DNA from: Brevipalpus yothersi
Lineage: Eukaryota; Arthropoda; Arachnida; Trombidiformes; Tenuipalpidae
DNA: 64,000 nucleotides
Assembly: GCA_003956705.1 (NCBI GenBank)
Contig: QZCP01000102.1
Coordinates: 1 to 64,000, forward strand
Reading direction: 5' to 3'
In this document: positions 38,574 to 49,153 of the stretch, piece after piece
Layout of the letters: every line of letters begins with the position of its first letter
Numbering within the stretch: position 1 is the stretch's first letter
Translations under genes and position numbers: made by a program
Notes under the pieces: model-generated
Databases searched by the model: none
What the model was told of the DNA's origin: nothing
Seen by the model: only the letters and a program-made list of their open reading frames with translations

Positions 38574-40408
38574 TCAAAGATTTGTTTCCGCTACACGTTG
38601 AACATTATTTTCAACTACTAGAAGGGTGGTTGGATGAGCTCCGAAAGGTATTTGGTCTGATTTGGGAAACATTTGGAAGTCTCTCAGAGATCTATTGGAT
38701 TCAACCATTTGTCGATGTTGAAGATGCCAGTTTGCCGTTCCAATAGCACTTTCTAACTCCGAAATTCCTGGTACTGGATTGAGACTAAAAACTGAAGGTA
38801 CCCTCTCCACCATTACACTACCATTTGTTTCCGAATTTAGTTCACTGGGACGACCGATGCTTGGCTCATGGTAACAAAGATCCATATCTTCTTGAAGATT
38901 TTGTGGGATTTTTTTCTCCGTCATGTTCCCGGGTGGATATGCCCCATCACCGGGATCTGTTTTCACATAATTCGAATTGAAAGCTCGAAGATCCTGGAAA
39001 CTGTTTCCAACTGGACGAGGTCCTTTCTTTATACTTGACGCTGTTGATGATCCCATATCATGATTCTCGATATCTGATAATGTGTTGGGTAAAGCTTTAC
39101 GCCAACAGTTGGGAAACAGTAGAGATAATCCTCCCGCTATCATGGATAATGAGCCACACAATCCGATGGGAATGAACGGTGCAATCAGATCAGCCTAGAA
39201 ATTGTGGGAATATCATTTATCAGATAACAGAAGGATGTGAAATTTAACTCAATCTGGAATTTTATTACTCTTCGAGTTACTCACAAGAACCAACAGATTG
39301 CTGGCTGACATTCGACCAATCAGACCCCATGTGTAGCAGTAGGCAAATCCTATCACCCTGTAATTCATGAAAACAGTTTTATGAGGAATTTGGGATAAAT
39401 TTTTCCACCTAATATTCAGATAAGGTCATACCTGATGCCTGTTGGTAGAGTTTTTGCTGCATGAAACCAGAGAAAATAGGATAGAACAACCAATAAACTT
39501 CGTGCAACTGATACCAAAGTTGATGGGAGTAGTAGCAGTCGATAGTCGAATTTGTCTTTCGAAAAAAAAGAAAAAAAAATATTGGTGAAAATTTTTGATA
39601 AGAAATTTTTTATATCGATTCCAACCTTCTCTGTCGTATGGTTCTGGTACCATTTCTTGCAGTGTGATTGCGATCATCATCAGTAAACCAGCAAACACAA
39701 ATAGTAAAGATTGGACAGCTCTTGGCCCTAGCCTTGAAAGAGAAAGATTTGATGGTGAATTCCTCAGATAGATTCTCTTGGGGTCAGACACTGTAGACAA
39801 ACTCACCTCAAAGCTATCTGGTAAGTCAATGTTATCGTTCCAAGGTCCATGAGACCTCGATAGAAACAGTCTGCATACTTATTTTCATGTAATCGTAGAA
39901 TCTGTGAATCTGTCACATCGATTGACAGATAGACCACAAAAAAGAGGTAGAAATTACAAAGAAGATACCATCTCAAAGATGGTGAGGAGAATTTTGATAA
40001 AATTTGATGCCTCTTTGCACCGAAACCTTCAGTATTTTTGATTAAATTTACAAAATTTTGAAGATGCAAACGGAAACTTGGTGGCATTGATTTTCCATTC
40101 TGTTTACCAAGATCTTCCATCATGTTCTCGGTTTCAGTCATTTTTCCTTCAGATATCAGCCAGATTGGTGATTTCGGAAGTATCCTGGAAAGTAGGAAGA
40201 ATTTCTTAACTCTCAAGTTCCACAGCAGTACACTCTTTTCAATTCTTATAACACACGAAAGATATATCTGCATACTATAATCGAACATAAATAGTAGAAA
40301 TATCATCAAGATAAACTATTAATGCTTTTCTAAATATCTAGGCCATTATCTTGGAGCTCATTCAGAGCAATGATGACCATGAAAAGGTCATCAGTCATGG
40401 GGAAGTGA

Positions 40409-40486
<78 letters not shown>

Positions 40487-41695
40487 CGACTATTCTAATG
40501 GTATGCAAGTCTACCAACTGTGGCCAGAAATGATAAATGAGGATGAGTATCATCATTATCAGAGTCTCCATTTCTGACATCCGATATATATATATTTTCA
40601 CCTCAAGAAAACGGGTGACAACTTCCTCACCCAAAAATAAGCTCATTTTGAATGACCGGACTTTATGTTGCTCTGAATAATGAATAAAGTGGTGATAATT
40701 TGGTTGGTTTGCCTCAAGTAGGAGTGAGAAAGAGAGACATTGAGAAGCTCATCTTAAAAGAAAAAGAAGGAGACAAAATTGTTATTATTCACTAACCATA
40801 GATGAGCGAAAAAAACTACTCCCGGTGCTGAGATGGCCAACTGAACGTAACGCCATGAGGCAATAACCCATATGAATAGAGGCAATACCATTGCAGAGAC
40901 AATGGTAAATGCTCCACAAAAAAGAGTTGCTTGCAATTGATATGGAGTTGGCATTATTTCCATCAGAAGAACATATGATGCTACTTGGACACCCTGTGAG
41001 AGAGGGGATGAAAAATTGAGTTCATCAATTGATCGAGAGATCGCTGATCATGATGTGATTTGAAATAATTTTCTTTCCCTCATGCATGTTAATTGTGTTG
41101 GAGTACTCACAGCGATGAAAAAATTTTGCAATGCAAAACAAATTGCAAATGAGATATAATCTTGGACAAAATGCATGGAAAATGCTGTGGCTACAAATAA
41201 ATATAAGCTCAATAGTAGGGTTGATTTTCGTTCAATACGATCTGCCATCATGCCCATAATAAGTGCACCAATGATGGCTGCTAAATTGGCGGAATAAAAT
41301 AATATTGAGGCCATGTATCGCCTCTCACACACTAGATCCCATTGAATGATGGCATTTTGTTCATGATCAGATGGCTTATATTCCCATCCATGAATACACC
41401 GTTGAGTTCCACGCCAATGATTGTATGTGTCAATGTACATTTCACATGATGAATAACTGGTGACTCCATATTTTGTGTTCACTTTGGGAATCCAATCATT
41501 TTCACTGGTACCATTTCTCATCCAATATGGTACATAACATCGATGAGGAGGCTCTTCACCGTAAAATTTCCACAAATTATTGGAAAAAGATATCGGAATT
41601 TGTAGACAGCACAAAAGAAAAGCGATGAACAACTGATATCGGCCTGGGCTGCCTAATTGTAAAAGTACGTAGTCCATATCCGTGAGGAATACCAT
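38574..41695 (-). CDS. Organic ion transporter, SLC22 family
   Basis: Seven exons on the minus strand: 41695-41111, 40993-40797, 40184-39807, 39732-39626, 39555-39432, 39357-39285 and 39194-38574, all in frame, 694 residues. It is a major facilitator of the organic cation/carnitine type in the plasma membrane. Visible features: an N-terminal helix; a large Cys-containing extracellular loop (residues about 40-130) with a WDLVCERR block typical of SLC22 (QWDLVC); an NGT glycosylation site in that loop; the MFS loop MADRIERKS; LMEIMPTPYQLQA; and PKSPIWLISEGK after helix 6, resembling the family PESPRWL motif. The last exon adds a cytosolic tail of about 190 residues with no recognised domain, much longer than usual. 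The substrate cannot be told, and closer orthology (OCT, OCTN or arthropod-specific) is open. Confidence 0.87.
40412..40486. repeat. (CT)n plus (TTTC)n compound repeat
   Basis: About 56 bp of CT repeats followed by a short TTTC run, within the 612 bp intron between SLC22 exons 2 and 3. Confidence 0.95.
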
Positions 41696-42952
41696 TGGCT
41701 CAGATCACAAGGTTATAGATGAGGATATCGAAATCGAAAATATTGAATCAAATCTTCACCACCACAGACAATTTATGTTGTATCGAGAATTTAGTGACTC
41801 TCAGAACTTCGAAGAATCGATGTGGTTCAATCAATCACTGAGTCACGATCGTTAGCAAGTCAAGCAGCGAACATTCGTCGGAACGAAATCAATATTAGGA
41901 AAACTTGTCCATGGGCATAAATATTCGGAGTGATGATGAACTTTATCCATTCGTTGGATGTTGATGTCGTTGACAGCTAGCAACAACGAGTGTAGACTAA
42001 ATTAAAGGGAAAACAAAACTGTTTGCCGAAGTTTGGTACAGAAAGGATGAAAAACTGATTCTGATGTAAACGGCATAAACACAAATAAGTGAACTTTTTT
42101 TTCTCCCCAAAATGTATCAAGTTTTGTATTCTTTACGATTTTTGTCATCTCTTCATCATCTACTTGTTCTTCATCTCACTATTCCGTTCCATACTTTTAT
42201 GGTCTAAAAGTCGAATTGTATGAGTGAGAATGAAGAAAAGAAGAGAAGAGAAGATCCTCTTTTACCTATGAAAAAGATAGCTCAATACTGTCGGTAGAAT
42301 ATTTTTCAAATAAAAAGGTCGTCGCTGTTGATATCACATGAATGGTGAGAGAAAAAGATTTTCTTCCTTAAATAACCAGTACATGGATTAGATGGTAGAG
42401 AGAGAGCCATTATGTGATGATTTCCAGCTTGATGAACATCGGAACACTCAGTATGGACATCAAATGAATGGAAAGAAGAAGAAATATAGCAAGAGAGAGA
42501 GAGAGGTACACACATACACACATACACTGAAATCTTCGACTTTATGTCATCAGAATAAAAAGCACTCAATTTGATGTCCCAAGTATATTTGAAGCGTGTC
42601 CGAGCTCACTGGCTGATGCGGTCGAACTTACATCTCTCAACGATGCGTGTTTAAAAGTTTTAACTAAAGTTGAGCGTGCTGTTGTTTGAAAAATTTGAAT
42701 TTGAATTAAAATTATTATTGTAAAACAAGCAAGCTGTAGCATTCAAAGTTGGTTTGCCTTTTTTTCGTGTGTTGATTTGAACACTTTAATTGTCGCTCAC
42801 AAGTCACACAACCCCTGTGAATGAGTCACTCGTGTGTGGCTGGTATTTTGGCTCGCAAAATGGTACAATTTTCTTTTCACTTCTTTATATCGACCAATAG
42901 TATGTCTTGTTAGTATTCAATCATCAGAATTCGAGCATCATATTTGATAATT

Positions 42953-42954
<2 letters not shown>

Positions 42955-43014
<60 letters not shown>
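42955..43014. repeat. (CT)n microsatellite
   Basis: About 60 bp pure CT run between SLC22 and SERP1. Confidence 0.95.
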
Positions 43015-43017
<3 letters not shown>

Positions 43018-43510
43018 TCTATTTTGTTCTGAACTGTTCTAGGAACAGAACAGTGAAGTTGTAAGGAATATCATGACTTATTAGTTGAATCTTTCAAAAA
43101 TTTTCTCTGCTCATCTCATCCGTCTGACATATGCGAGTATTACTCTTGAGGAATTCTGTGATTGTATACGATTTGAAAGGTACTGATTTGTAGACAATCC
43201 GGATGATTTTTCAAGCATTCTAGCTTCTTACTCAGCAGTAGGGGTGACCAAGAAGAGATCATATGGTTAGAAAATTTTTCAGAACTTAAAATAGAAATTT
43301 CAGAAATCTTAATAGTATTGCTCTGAATAGAACAAAATCTTGATTGAGAGAGAATTAGGTATAACTCATTGATATTTTAATGCATGCTGAAGAGTGGAAT
43401 AATCGTTTGGAAATCGATTACAATTGCGAGCTGGCTGCCAAAAATTGACAGAATATATCACTTGAGAACAATTATTGGCAAAAAATGGAATAATTAGAGA
43501 ATGAGTTGCA

Positions 43511-43516
43511 TTTATT
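43511..43516 (-). terminator. Polyadenylation signal AATAAA of SERP1
   Basis: TTTATT on the + strand reads AATAAA on the minus strand, 16-21 bases after the SERP1 stop codon. The spacing to a cleavage site is plausible, although the untranslated region would be very short. Confidence 0.6.
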
Positions 43517-43531
43517 TAACAGAAAATCTAA

Positions 43532-43825
43532 TTAAGCTCCATAACGAATGCTTTGGATGATCTGGAACACAGCGGAACCACATACAACAAATATGAAGAG
43601 AGCCAAAAGAGCAGGGCTTACTGGGTACTTGTCATCTTGAACTTTCTGTAAGCAAAAGAATATGAAAGAGAAAATTATTTAGTTTATGGAAAAATTTCAT
43701 TGAAATTTCATGAAGAAAATTGATCATCAATAATCAAAACTTACTCCAGTTTTAACATTGCCTCGTTGGGTAACATTTTTGGATGCCTTTTCGTTAGCAA
43801 CTTTCATTTTCTGTGCTCGAACCAT
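43532..43825 (-). CDS. SERP1: Stress-associated ER protein (RAMP4)
   Basis: Two exons on the minus strand, 43825-43745 and 43645-43532, joined in phase 0 to give 64 residues; the family is 65-66. It is a tail-anchored protein of the ER translocon that stabilises newly made membrane proteins under stress. The N-terminal half has the family pattern MVRAQKMKVANEKASKN then VTQRGNV. The C-terminal half is one membrane helix (PALLALFIFVVCGSAVFQII) ending QSIRYGA. Too short to stand out as a long ORF. An acceptor-like TTATTATAG lies just before the ATG, so a 5' untranslated exon is likely upstream, with a GTAAGT donor near 44435. Confidence 0.93.
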
Positions 43826-45079
43826 TTTTCCAGACTATAATAACAAGGTGAACAGAACGAGAACAAAAGAAAACAAAAACACAAAAAACTGTATCACATG
43901 TATAACACTTCCGGATCAATGAACTTGGTCACACACACAAAAAAAGCAAAACCGGGCCTAAAGTAGAGAGAGAAAGAAAGAACTTTCTGGCTCAAAAAAT
44001 CTGAGTCAAAAACTCAGAGATATACTATAAAACTGAAAACTAAAGCTTGTGATTCATCTTGTGATCAAGCTCATCATCACAAGATGAGAGAAAGTGTATT
44101 ACGTGTCACTTCAGCCGTTATCGAGCACATCGATAATACATCAAGAGAAAAAAAGGGCAACGTGGCAAGAATTATCAGATTTTTAGGGCCGAAAAAAGTT
44201 GGTAACATCTGGGTTTCCCGATAGACTTGGGCATAAAAATGATGGGACCTTGTTCTATATTCACAATTGAACAGTAAGTGTGAAAACTTGTTGCAAAGGA
44301 AATCGGAAGCTGATCGATAAAATCAGAACAAATCAGTGTACTACTACTAATCAGTGTTCCATAAGATATAATTTTCACATGAGAATTTTTACCTTCTCAT
44401 TGCCACACACACACAAAGTTTTATCAACTTTACTTACGGACTGTGTCGGTTTTGAAAAATTATTTTCACCCAAAATCTGTTCCAAAGGGTCAACAGATAA
44501 ATCACCAAGACACTACAGTTGGAAAGTGAGCGAGAAAGAACAATCAAAATGATATTGTGTGTGGATGAATTGAGGCAACTAACCTGATTTACTGATGAAT
44601 ACAATTTATACTGCCTTTTTTGCAGAACCGCCTCTTGATGCTACAGCTTTTTTCATCCTCTCTCACCAATCACGGTGTTGTATAAACTTTCGCTTCACCC
44701 AAAACATCAACAACATTTATTATTACTGGTTGTGATGTCTCTCTTTCTTTTTCTCTCTCTTTTCTCATGAAAAATGGTCTGCTGATCATCTTGATTGGAT
44801 AGTGAAATTATGTGCTTGATTAATTAATCAATTGTTTGTGTGTGCATGTTGGTCATTGATTTGAATCAGCCAGAATATTCTTTCTCTCTCTGTTTTCAAT
44901 ATGTAAAGTTTAACAGCTTGTGTTGAACAGCAAAGGCTGCTGTTCAACTGTGTGTGTTTTGATCAACACCAAAAATCTGGTTGATTAACGTTTGATTTTG
45001 ATGACAAAATCATGATCATCACTGATTGGGTTATGCTTACCAATTATTCAACGTTGATAATTGATTTAGCTTGACTCTT
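43826..45079. other. Divergent region SERP1-USB1
   Basis: Shared 5' region of two divergently transcribed genes. It likely includes a SERP1 leader intron (about 43841 to 44435), a hairpin at 44054-44087, and the USB1 promoter. No other coding sequence is recognised. Confidence 0.5.
44054..44087. repeat. Perfect 12-bp inverted repeat with 10-base loop
   Basis: Arms TCATCTTGTGAT (44054-44065) and ATCACAAGATGA (44076-44087) are exact reverse complements. The element would form a hairpin in either strand. It lies about 230 bp upstream of the SERP1 ATG. Confidence 0.85.
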
Positions 45080-46046
45080 ATGGACACAAAACCTAATTTT
45101 GAAAGGTAAACATTGACTTTACAGTGCTGTTTTATCAAACTTCTCTCAATTGTTATTACTTTGACTTTCATAGGTTGCCATTACCGGCATCATTTCGAGA
45201 ACAATCTGATGATCAAGAACAGATTGAAACCACAGAATGTGGACGAATTCGTTCTTATCCACATGTAAGAGGTCAATGGTCAACCTTTGCTTTTGCCGAT
45301 GGTGAGTTGTTGTGTAAATTTTGCTGAATGATTGTTTTCATTTTGATTTACAATTCTTTTTGTTTCAGTTCCTCTTGATACGATTGATGACATGTTGGAT
45401 TTAATTCGAGACATCTCTGGAATAGAGCTAGTACCATCAGAAAGTATTCATCTATCTCTCGTACGTGGCCATTATGCACTTCGACATCATCAGATTGAAA
45501 CGTTTATCAACGAATTAAGTAAAAAACTTCGCCAACTGAGTCCTTTTCCTGTGTGCCTTTCCACTGTAAAGCTTTTCCATAATGACGAGGAAACAAGACA
45601 CTTTGTTTGTTTATGTGAATCATTGGAAAAATTGTCTTCCAATTTTCATAAATCTTCTCGAAAAATAATCAAGTTAATAGAGGAAACTTTGGATCTTTTT
45701 CGGGCCAAAGTTAACGTTCCTCAATCTTGTCAAGTGAATGACTGTGATGATTTTGTTTTCCATACAAGTGTTGCTTGGTGTTTACCTGATCATAAACATG
45801 TGGCAGAGAGGCTCGTTGAAACCTTAAGTGTGAGTATCATTCAAAGTTCAAAGTTTTTCCCCAAAAAATGTTAAGATTCTGAATGGAAACATCCCATTCT
45901 TATCGTTATCTTCTCTCTTTGCTCTTCTTGTCTTTTTGTTATTGCTTCTGATACAGGGCACTCTAGATGAGCCTATCATCGTTCGTATTGACCGTGTCAA
46001 GGTAAAAATTGGTAATCAAATGCATATCATTCCTCTGATGATGTAG
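45080..46046 (+). CDS. USB1: U6 snRNA 3'-5' exonuclease (Mpn1 family)
   Basis: Four exons: 45080-45105, 45174-45301, 45369-45829 and 45957-46046, giving 234 residues against about 265 in human. It is a nuclear 2H phosphodiesterase that trims the oligo-U tail of U6 snRNA and leaves a terminal phosphate. The two catalytic HxS motifs are visible: HLS at residues 79-81 and HTS at 183-185 (FHTSVAWC). Also conserved are GRIRSYPHVRGQW, LRHHQIETF and the C-terminal VKIGNQMHIIPL. The first coding exon is only 26 bases (MDTKPNFE plus two bases). It was chosen because its GTAAAC donor restores the frame into RLPLPASF, which begins the family's conserved LPLP segment. Introns are 65-130 bp. Confidence 0.92.
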
Positions 46047-48178
46047 AGATCATTTTTGATAGTAGGATAAAAACTTTGCAAAAAAAATTCATCACATTGC
46101 TGCAATCGTTCCTTTATTCATCAGCTATTGTCAATAGAGAGAGCGAAAAGTTTCTACTTCACTAAAGTCACGAAAGTTTGTTTTGTTTAATCTATTGGTT
46201 GTCTTTGTGTTCGTTGTCTCGGGATCATTGTAAACTAATCGTTTTAATGGATTCTATTCTCTCTAGAATGCTTCGAATAGCATGCTAACTTTGTTTCGAT
46301 CATACCTGAAACCTGTTAATTATCTTTTGATGATCTTTTTCTCTTTGGCTCTCTCTCTCTCTTTCTTTCTTTTTCCCTCTCCTTTTACTCGATTCACGAA
46401 TCATATGATGACGAATGACGAAAGAGATCAGGTGAATTCATGAAGCGTTGTTTTTTTTCGGATGCTTCTTAAATGTGAGAAGTATTGTGATACATAACAA
46501 TTGATTCCATGTTTCCTTGTTTTGTTTCGTATGAACCAGAGAGAAAGATATCTGTATTTATTATGATGTGAAGTGTTATTAGACCTCATGAGAATTTTTT
46601 CTCTATCCATCTTACACTTCCGATGAATAATCGTGAATTGCCCTCCAAACAACAAGTTTTTTTCATCGATGTTTTCTCCATACACATAGAACATACACAC
46701 TCATATCATCTTAAGTCACGGGTGATGATATAATCCATTGAGAAAATTTTTCTCACTGGTCCAAGAAAAAGCTAATTAATTAGCTGGTGAATCATCTAGC
46801 CATATCTCATTTTCACTTGTACATATATCGCAACCAGATCTTGTTGGTGAATCATCATCAGCCCTTAAGGGCGATGCTTACTTGATTTGATTCATACATT
46901 TTGCTCTCTTCTCTCTCTATTACTTTTTTTCCCTCTTATCGTGTCCGAGGTTGACAGTGATTACGATCACGTTCAAAACATCTTTAGGTCCAAAGAAGTG
47001 CTGATACTGATCAATAGTCCTTATGACTTATAATTTTTCCATCGATCTCCGCCTTCGCTACTGTGGATCATGTTAATCACTTTTTGGGAAAGAAGAGGAG
47101 AGGCCTTTCTCCATTGCCACACTGATGGTGGTGTGTGTCTTTCCACTATCTAGTGTTTATTTTTTTTTCCTCCCGTTCAGAGTTCGTATCGGTGGTGGTG
47201 TGTGTCCCCGATAAATAGACCAATTTAACTAGAGAAGATAATCAGTGTAAATGTCACATCAAGTGCATGTTGACGAACGACGAAGAAAAGGAGCGGAATT
47301 TTTTTTTTCTCCAAACATTCAACTTTCGCATTGTTTCATTTCATTTTCTCGATTCCCCAAAATTGAGATGATCCTTTCTCTTATTTCGTAACTCTTATTG
47401 TGTAACTTAAAATCTGTGTTGGTGAGAGATATTTCGAATTCTTCTTCATCATCATCAGCATCATCTTTCTCTCTCTCCCTCACTCTCTCTCTCTCTTTCT
47501 CTTTCTTTCTCTCTGTGTTTCATAATTTTGTACATTTTGTATCTCACACCTCTTGTGTGTGTGTGTGAGAAAGTAAATTATTTCGCCTCCCAAAAAGCCC
47601 CACCTCAAATTGGATTCAGTTTAATTGAATCACACATCAACTAAATCGTAGGAGAAGAGAGAAAGAAAAAAGCTCTCGTCAATATTAGTGGCTTTGTGCA
47701 GCTTTACTAAACTTACTTACTTACTTGCGCCATCAACAACGTGATTCGGTAAGTATTAAGTTATATTGTCTCTCTGTGCGTAACTGCTTTGAGCTTTCGT
47801 CATATACTTTGTGAGTTTGTATGTTTCCCCTTTAAAAAAGACTCTCGCTTTTTTTTCATTTTTTTTCTTTGATCCGGTGTTTGATGAAGAAAAAAAATTG
47901 ATCCCACAAAATTTTGTTGTTGTTGTCCTTATTTGTGAAAAAAGAAAAAAATTTTCCCTCATTTAATTGATTGCAATCTCCTATCAGTGTTTGTGTTACT
48001 CGAGAGAGAGCAATAAATTCAAATTGATTCAACTTGCATCTGATCTCAACTCTCATCTTCCATCCTTTTCTTTTCCGCAACTGCTGATATACACACACTT
48101 ACACACACATTTGTCATTTACCGATAAATTGTCTATCTGACTTGCTAATCAAACATACACACACATTTGGTCACACAC
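46047..48178. other. Intergenic USB1-QPRT, 2.1 kb
   Basis: Contains a 16-bp palindrome at 46770-46785 and CT/TG tracts. A GTAAGT donor-like site at about 47750, after a TTACTTACTTAC run, could end a QPRT leader exon. No protein gene is recognised. Confidence 0.5.
46770..46785. promoter_or_regulatory. 16-bp palindrome with overlapping homeodomain-type TAATTA cores
   Basis: AGCTAATTAATTAGCT is its own reverse complement and contains two overlapping TAATTA cores, the kind of sequence bound by homeodomain dimers. In AT-rich DNA such sites also occur by chance, so function is only a suggestion. Confidence 0.3.
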
Positions 48179-49153
48179 ATGAAGTTTTTTCTATCCAAAC
48201 CGAAATCCGAATCCAATTCAACATTCGTTTGTGGTGGCGATTTTCAGACCAAAGCACATCAAAAATCATCACAATTGATTATGGATCAAATACTCAATGG
48301 CGTTCTGCTACGAGAAATGGCTATACTTTGGATCAAAGAGGATTGTCCAAATTTTGATTTCCATTCATTGATGTCAAATGCCAATCGATGTGCTAAATTT
48401 GACATTTATTGTAAAATGGACGCTATACTGGCCGGTAAGCCATTTGTGGAAGCCATTATCAAAGAATTGAATCTTCATGTAAAATGGGGCTTCAAGGAAG
48501 GTGAAGAAATTAAAGCATCTCGTAGCCAAATGAGAAGTATTGCTGTGATTACTGGGAAGGTGAAGAATCTACTGATTGCTGAACGTGTTGTATTGAATGT
48601 GTTGGCACGTTGTTCCGGTGTGGCCACCAATGCTTTTCGAATGCGAAATATGTTATCTGGAAAGAATAAAATCACAATTTGTGGCACTCGTAAAACAACT
48701 CCTGGATTTCGATTGGTGGAAAAGTATGGACTCCTCGTGGCTGGAGTATCACCCCATAGATATGATCTGAGTAGTTTGGTTATGATTAAAGACAATCATA
48801 TTGATGTGTGCGGAGATCGATTGAAAGATTACATAGATGCGGTTCGTAGGACTTGTGGTTTTACGCACAAAATTGAAATGGAATGTCGAGATTTGGCTGA
48901 AGTGCAGCGAGCATCCCAATACAAGGTGGACATAATAATGATGGACAATTTTCAGCCTGAACATGTGATAACTGCCTCCAAATGGTTAAAAGAGAATCAT
49001 CCTCACATACTGGTAGATATTAGTGGAGGTATCACTGCGGATAACATTACTAAATACGATCTTCCCACCGTTGATTATATTTCAATTGGTCCTCTTGTTC
49101 AGGGTTATCCGACAGTCGATTTTTCGATGAAATTCACACAATTCCTATCATGA
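48179..49153 (+). CDS. QPRT: Quinolinate phosphoribosyltransferase
   Basis: Single uninterrupted frame of 324 residues (about 297 in mammals). The enzyme converts quinolinate and PRPP to nicotinate mononucleotide, CO2 and pyrophosphate, the entry of de novo NAD synthesis. Family signatures are present: ERVVLNVLARCSGVAT, GTRKTTPGFRLVEKYG, HRYDLSSLVMIKDNHI, IEMECRDLAE, MMDNF and SGGITADNI. The PRPP-binding Arg, Lys and His residues in these blocks are kept. The match is to animal-type enzymes, not bacterial NadC. The ATG at 48179 is the first in frame; it leaves an N-terminal extension of about 30 residues before the conserved start. The gene has no intron, unlike every other confidently identified protein gene around it. 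A putative AATAAA follows 209 bp downstream. Confidence 0.95.
   Translation: MKFFLSKPKSESNSTFVCGGDFQTKAHQKSSQLIMDQILNGVLLREMAILWIKEDCPNFDFHSLMSNANRCAKFDIYCKMDAILAGKPFVEAIIKELNLHVKWGFKEGEEIKASRSQMRSIAVITGKVKNLLIAERVVLNVLARCSGVATNAFRMRNMLSGKNKITICGTRKTTPGFRLVEKYGLLVAGVSPHRYDLSSLVMIKDNHIDVCGDRLKDYIDAVRRTCGFTHKIEMECRDLAEVQRASQYKVDIIMMDNFQPEHVITASKWLKENHPHILVDISGGITADNITKYDLPTVDYISIGPLVQGYPTVDFSMKFTQFLS

Larger units (their letters stand above)
41696..43531. other. Intergenic SLC22-SERP1
   Basis: 5' flank of SLC22 on the left and 3' end of SERP1 on the right. It contains a CT array at 42955 and a 15-bp inverted repeat (CTGTTC, 3 bp, GAACAG) at 43034-43048. No other gene is recognised. Confidence 0.5.

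Noticed and set aside
42590..42665. tRNA-like stretch with a GGTCGAAC-type box
   Set aside because: No acceptor stem, anticodon arm or pol III terminator can be folded.
43034..43048. Inverted repeat CTGTTC/GAACAG as a steroid-receptor element
   Set aside because: The half-sites are everted relative to the classical palindrome, and a single 6-bp-arm repeat is weak evidence.
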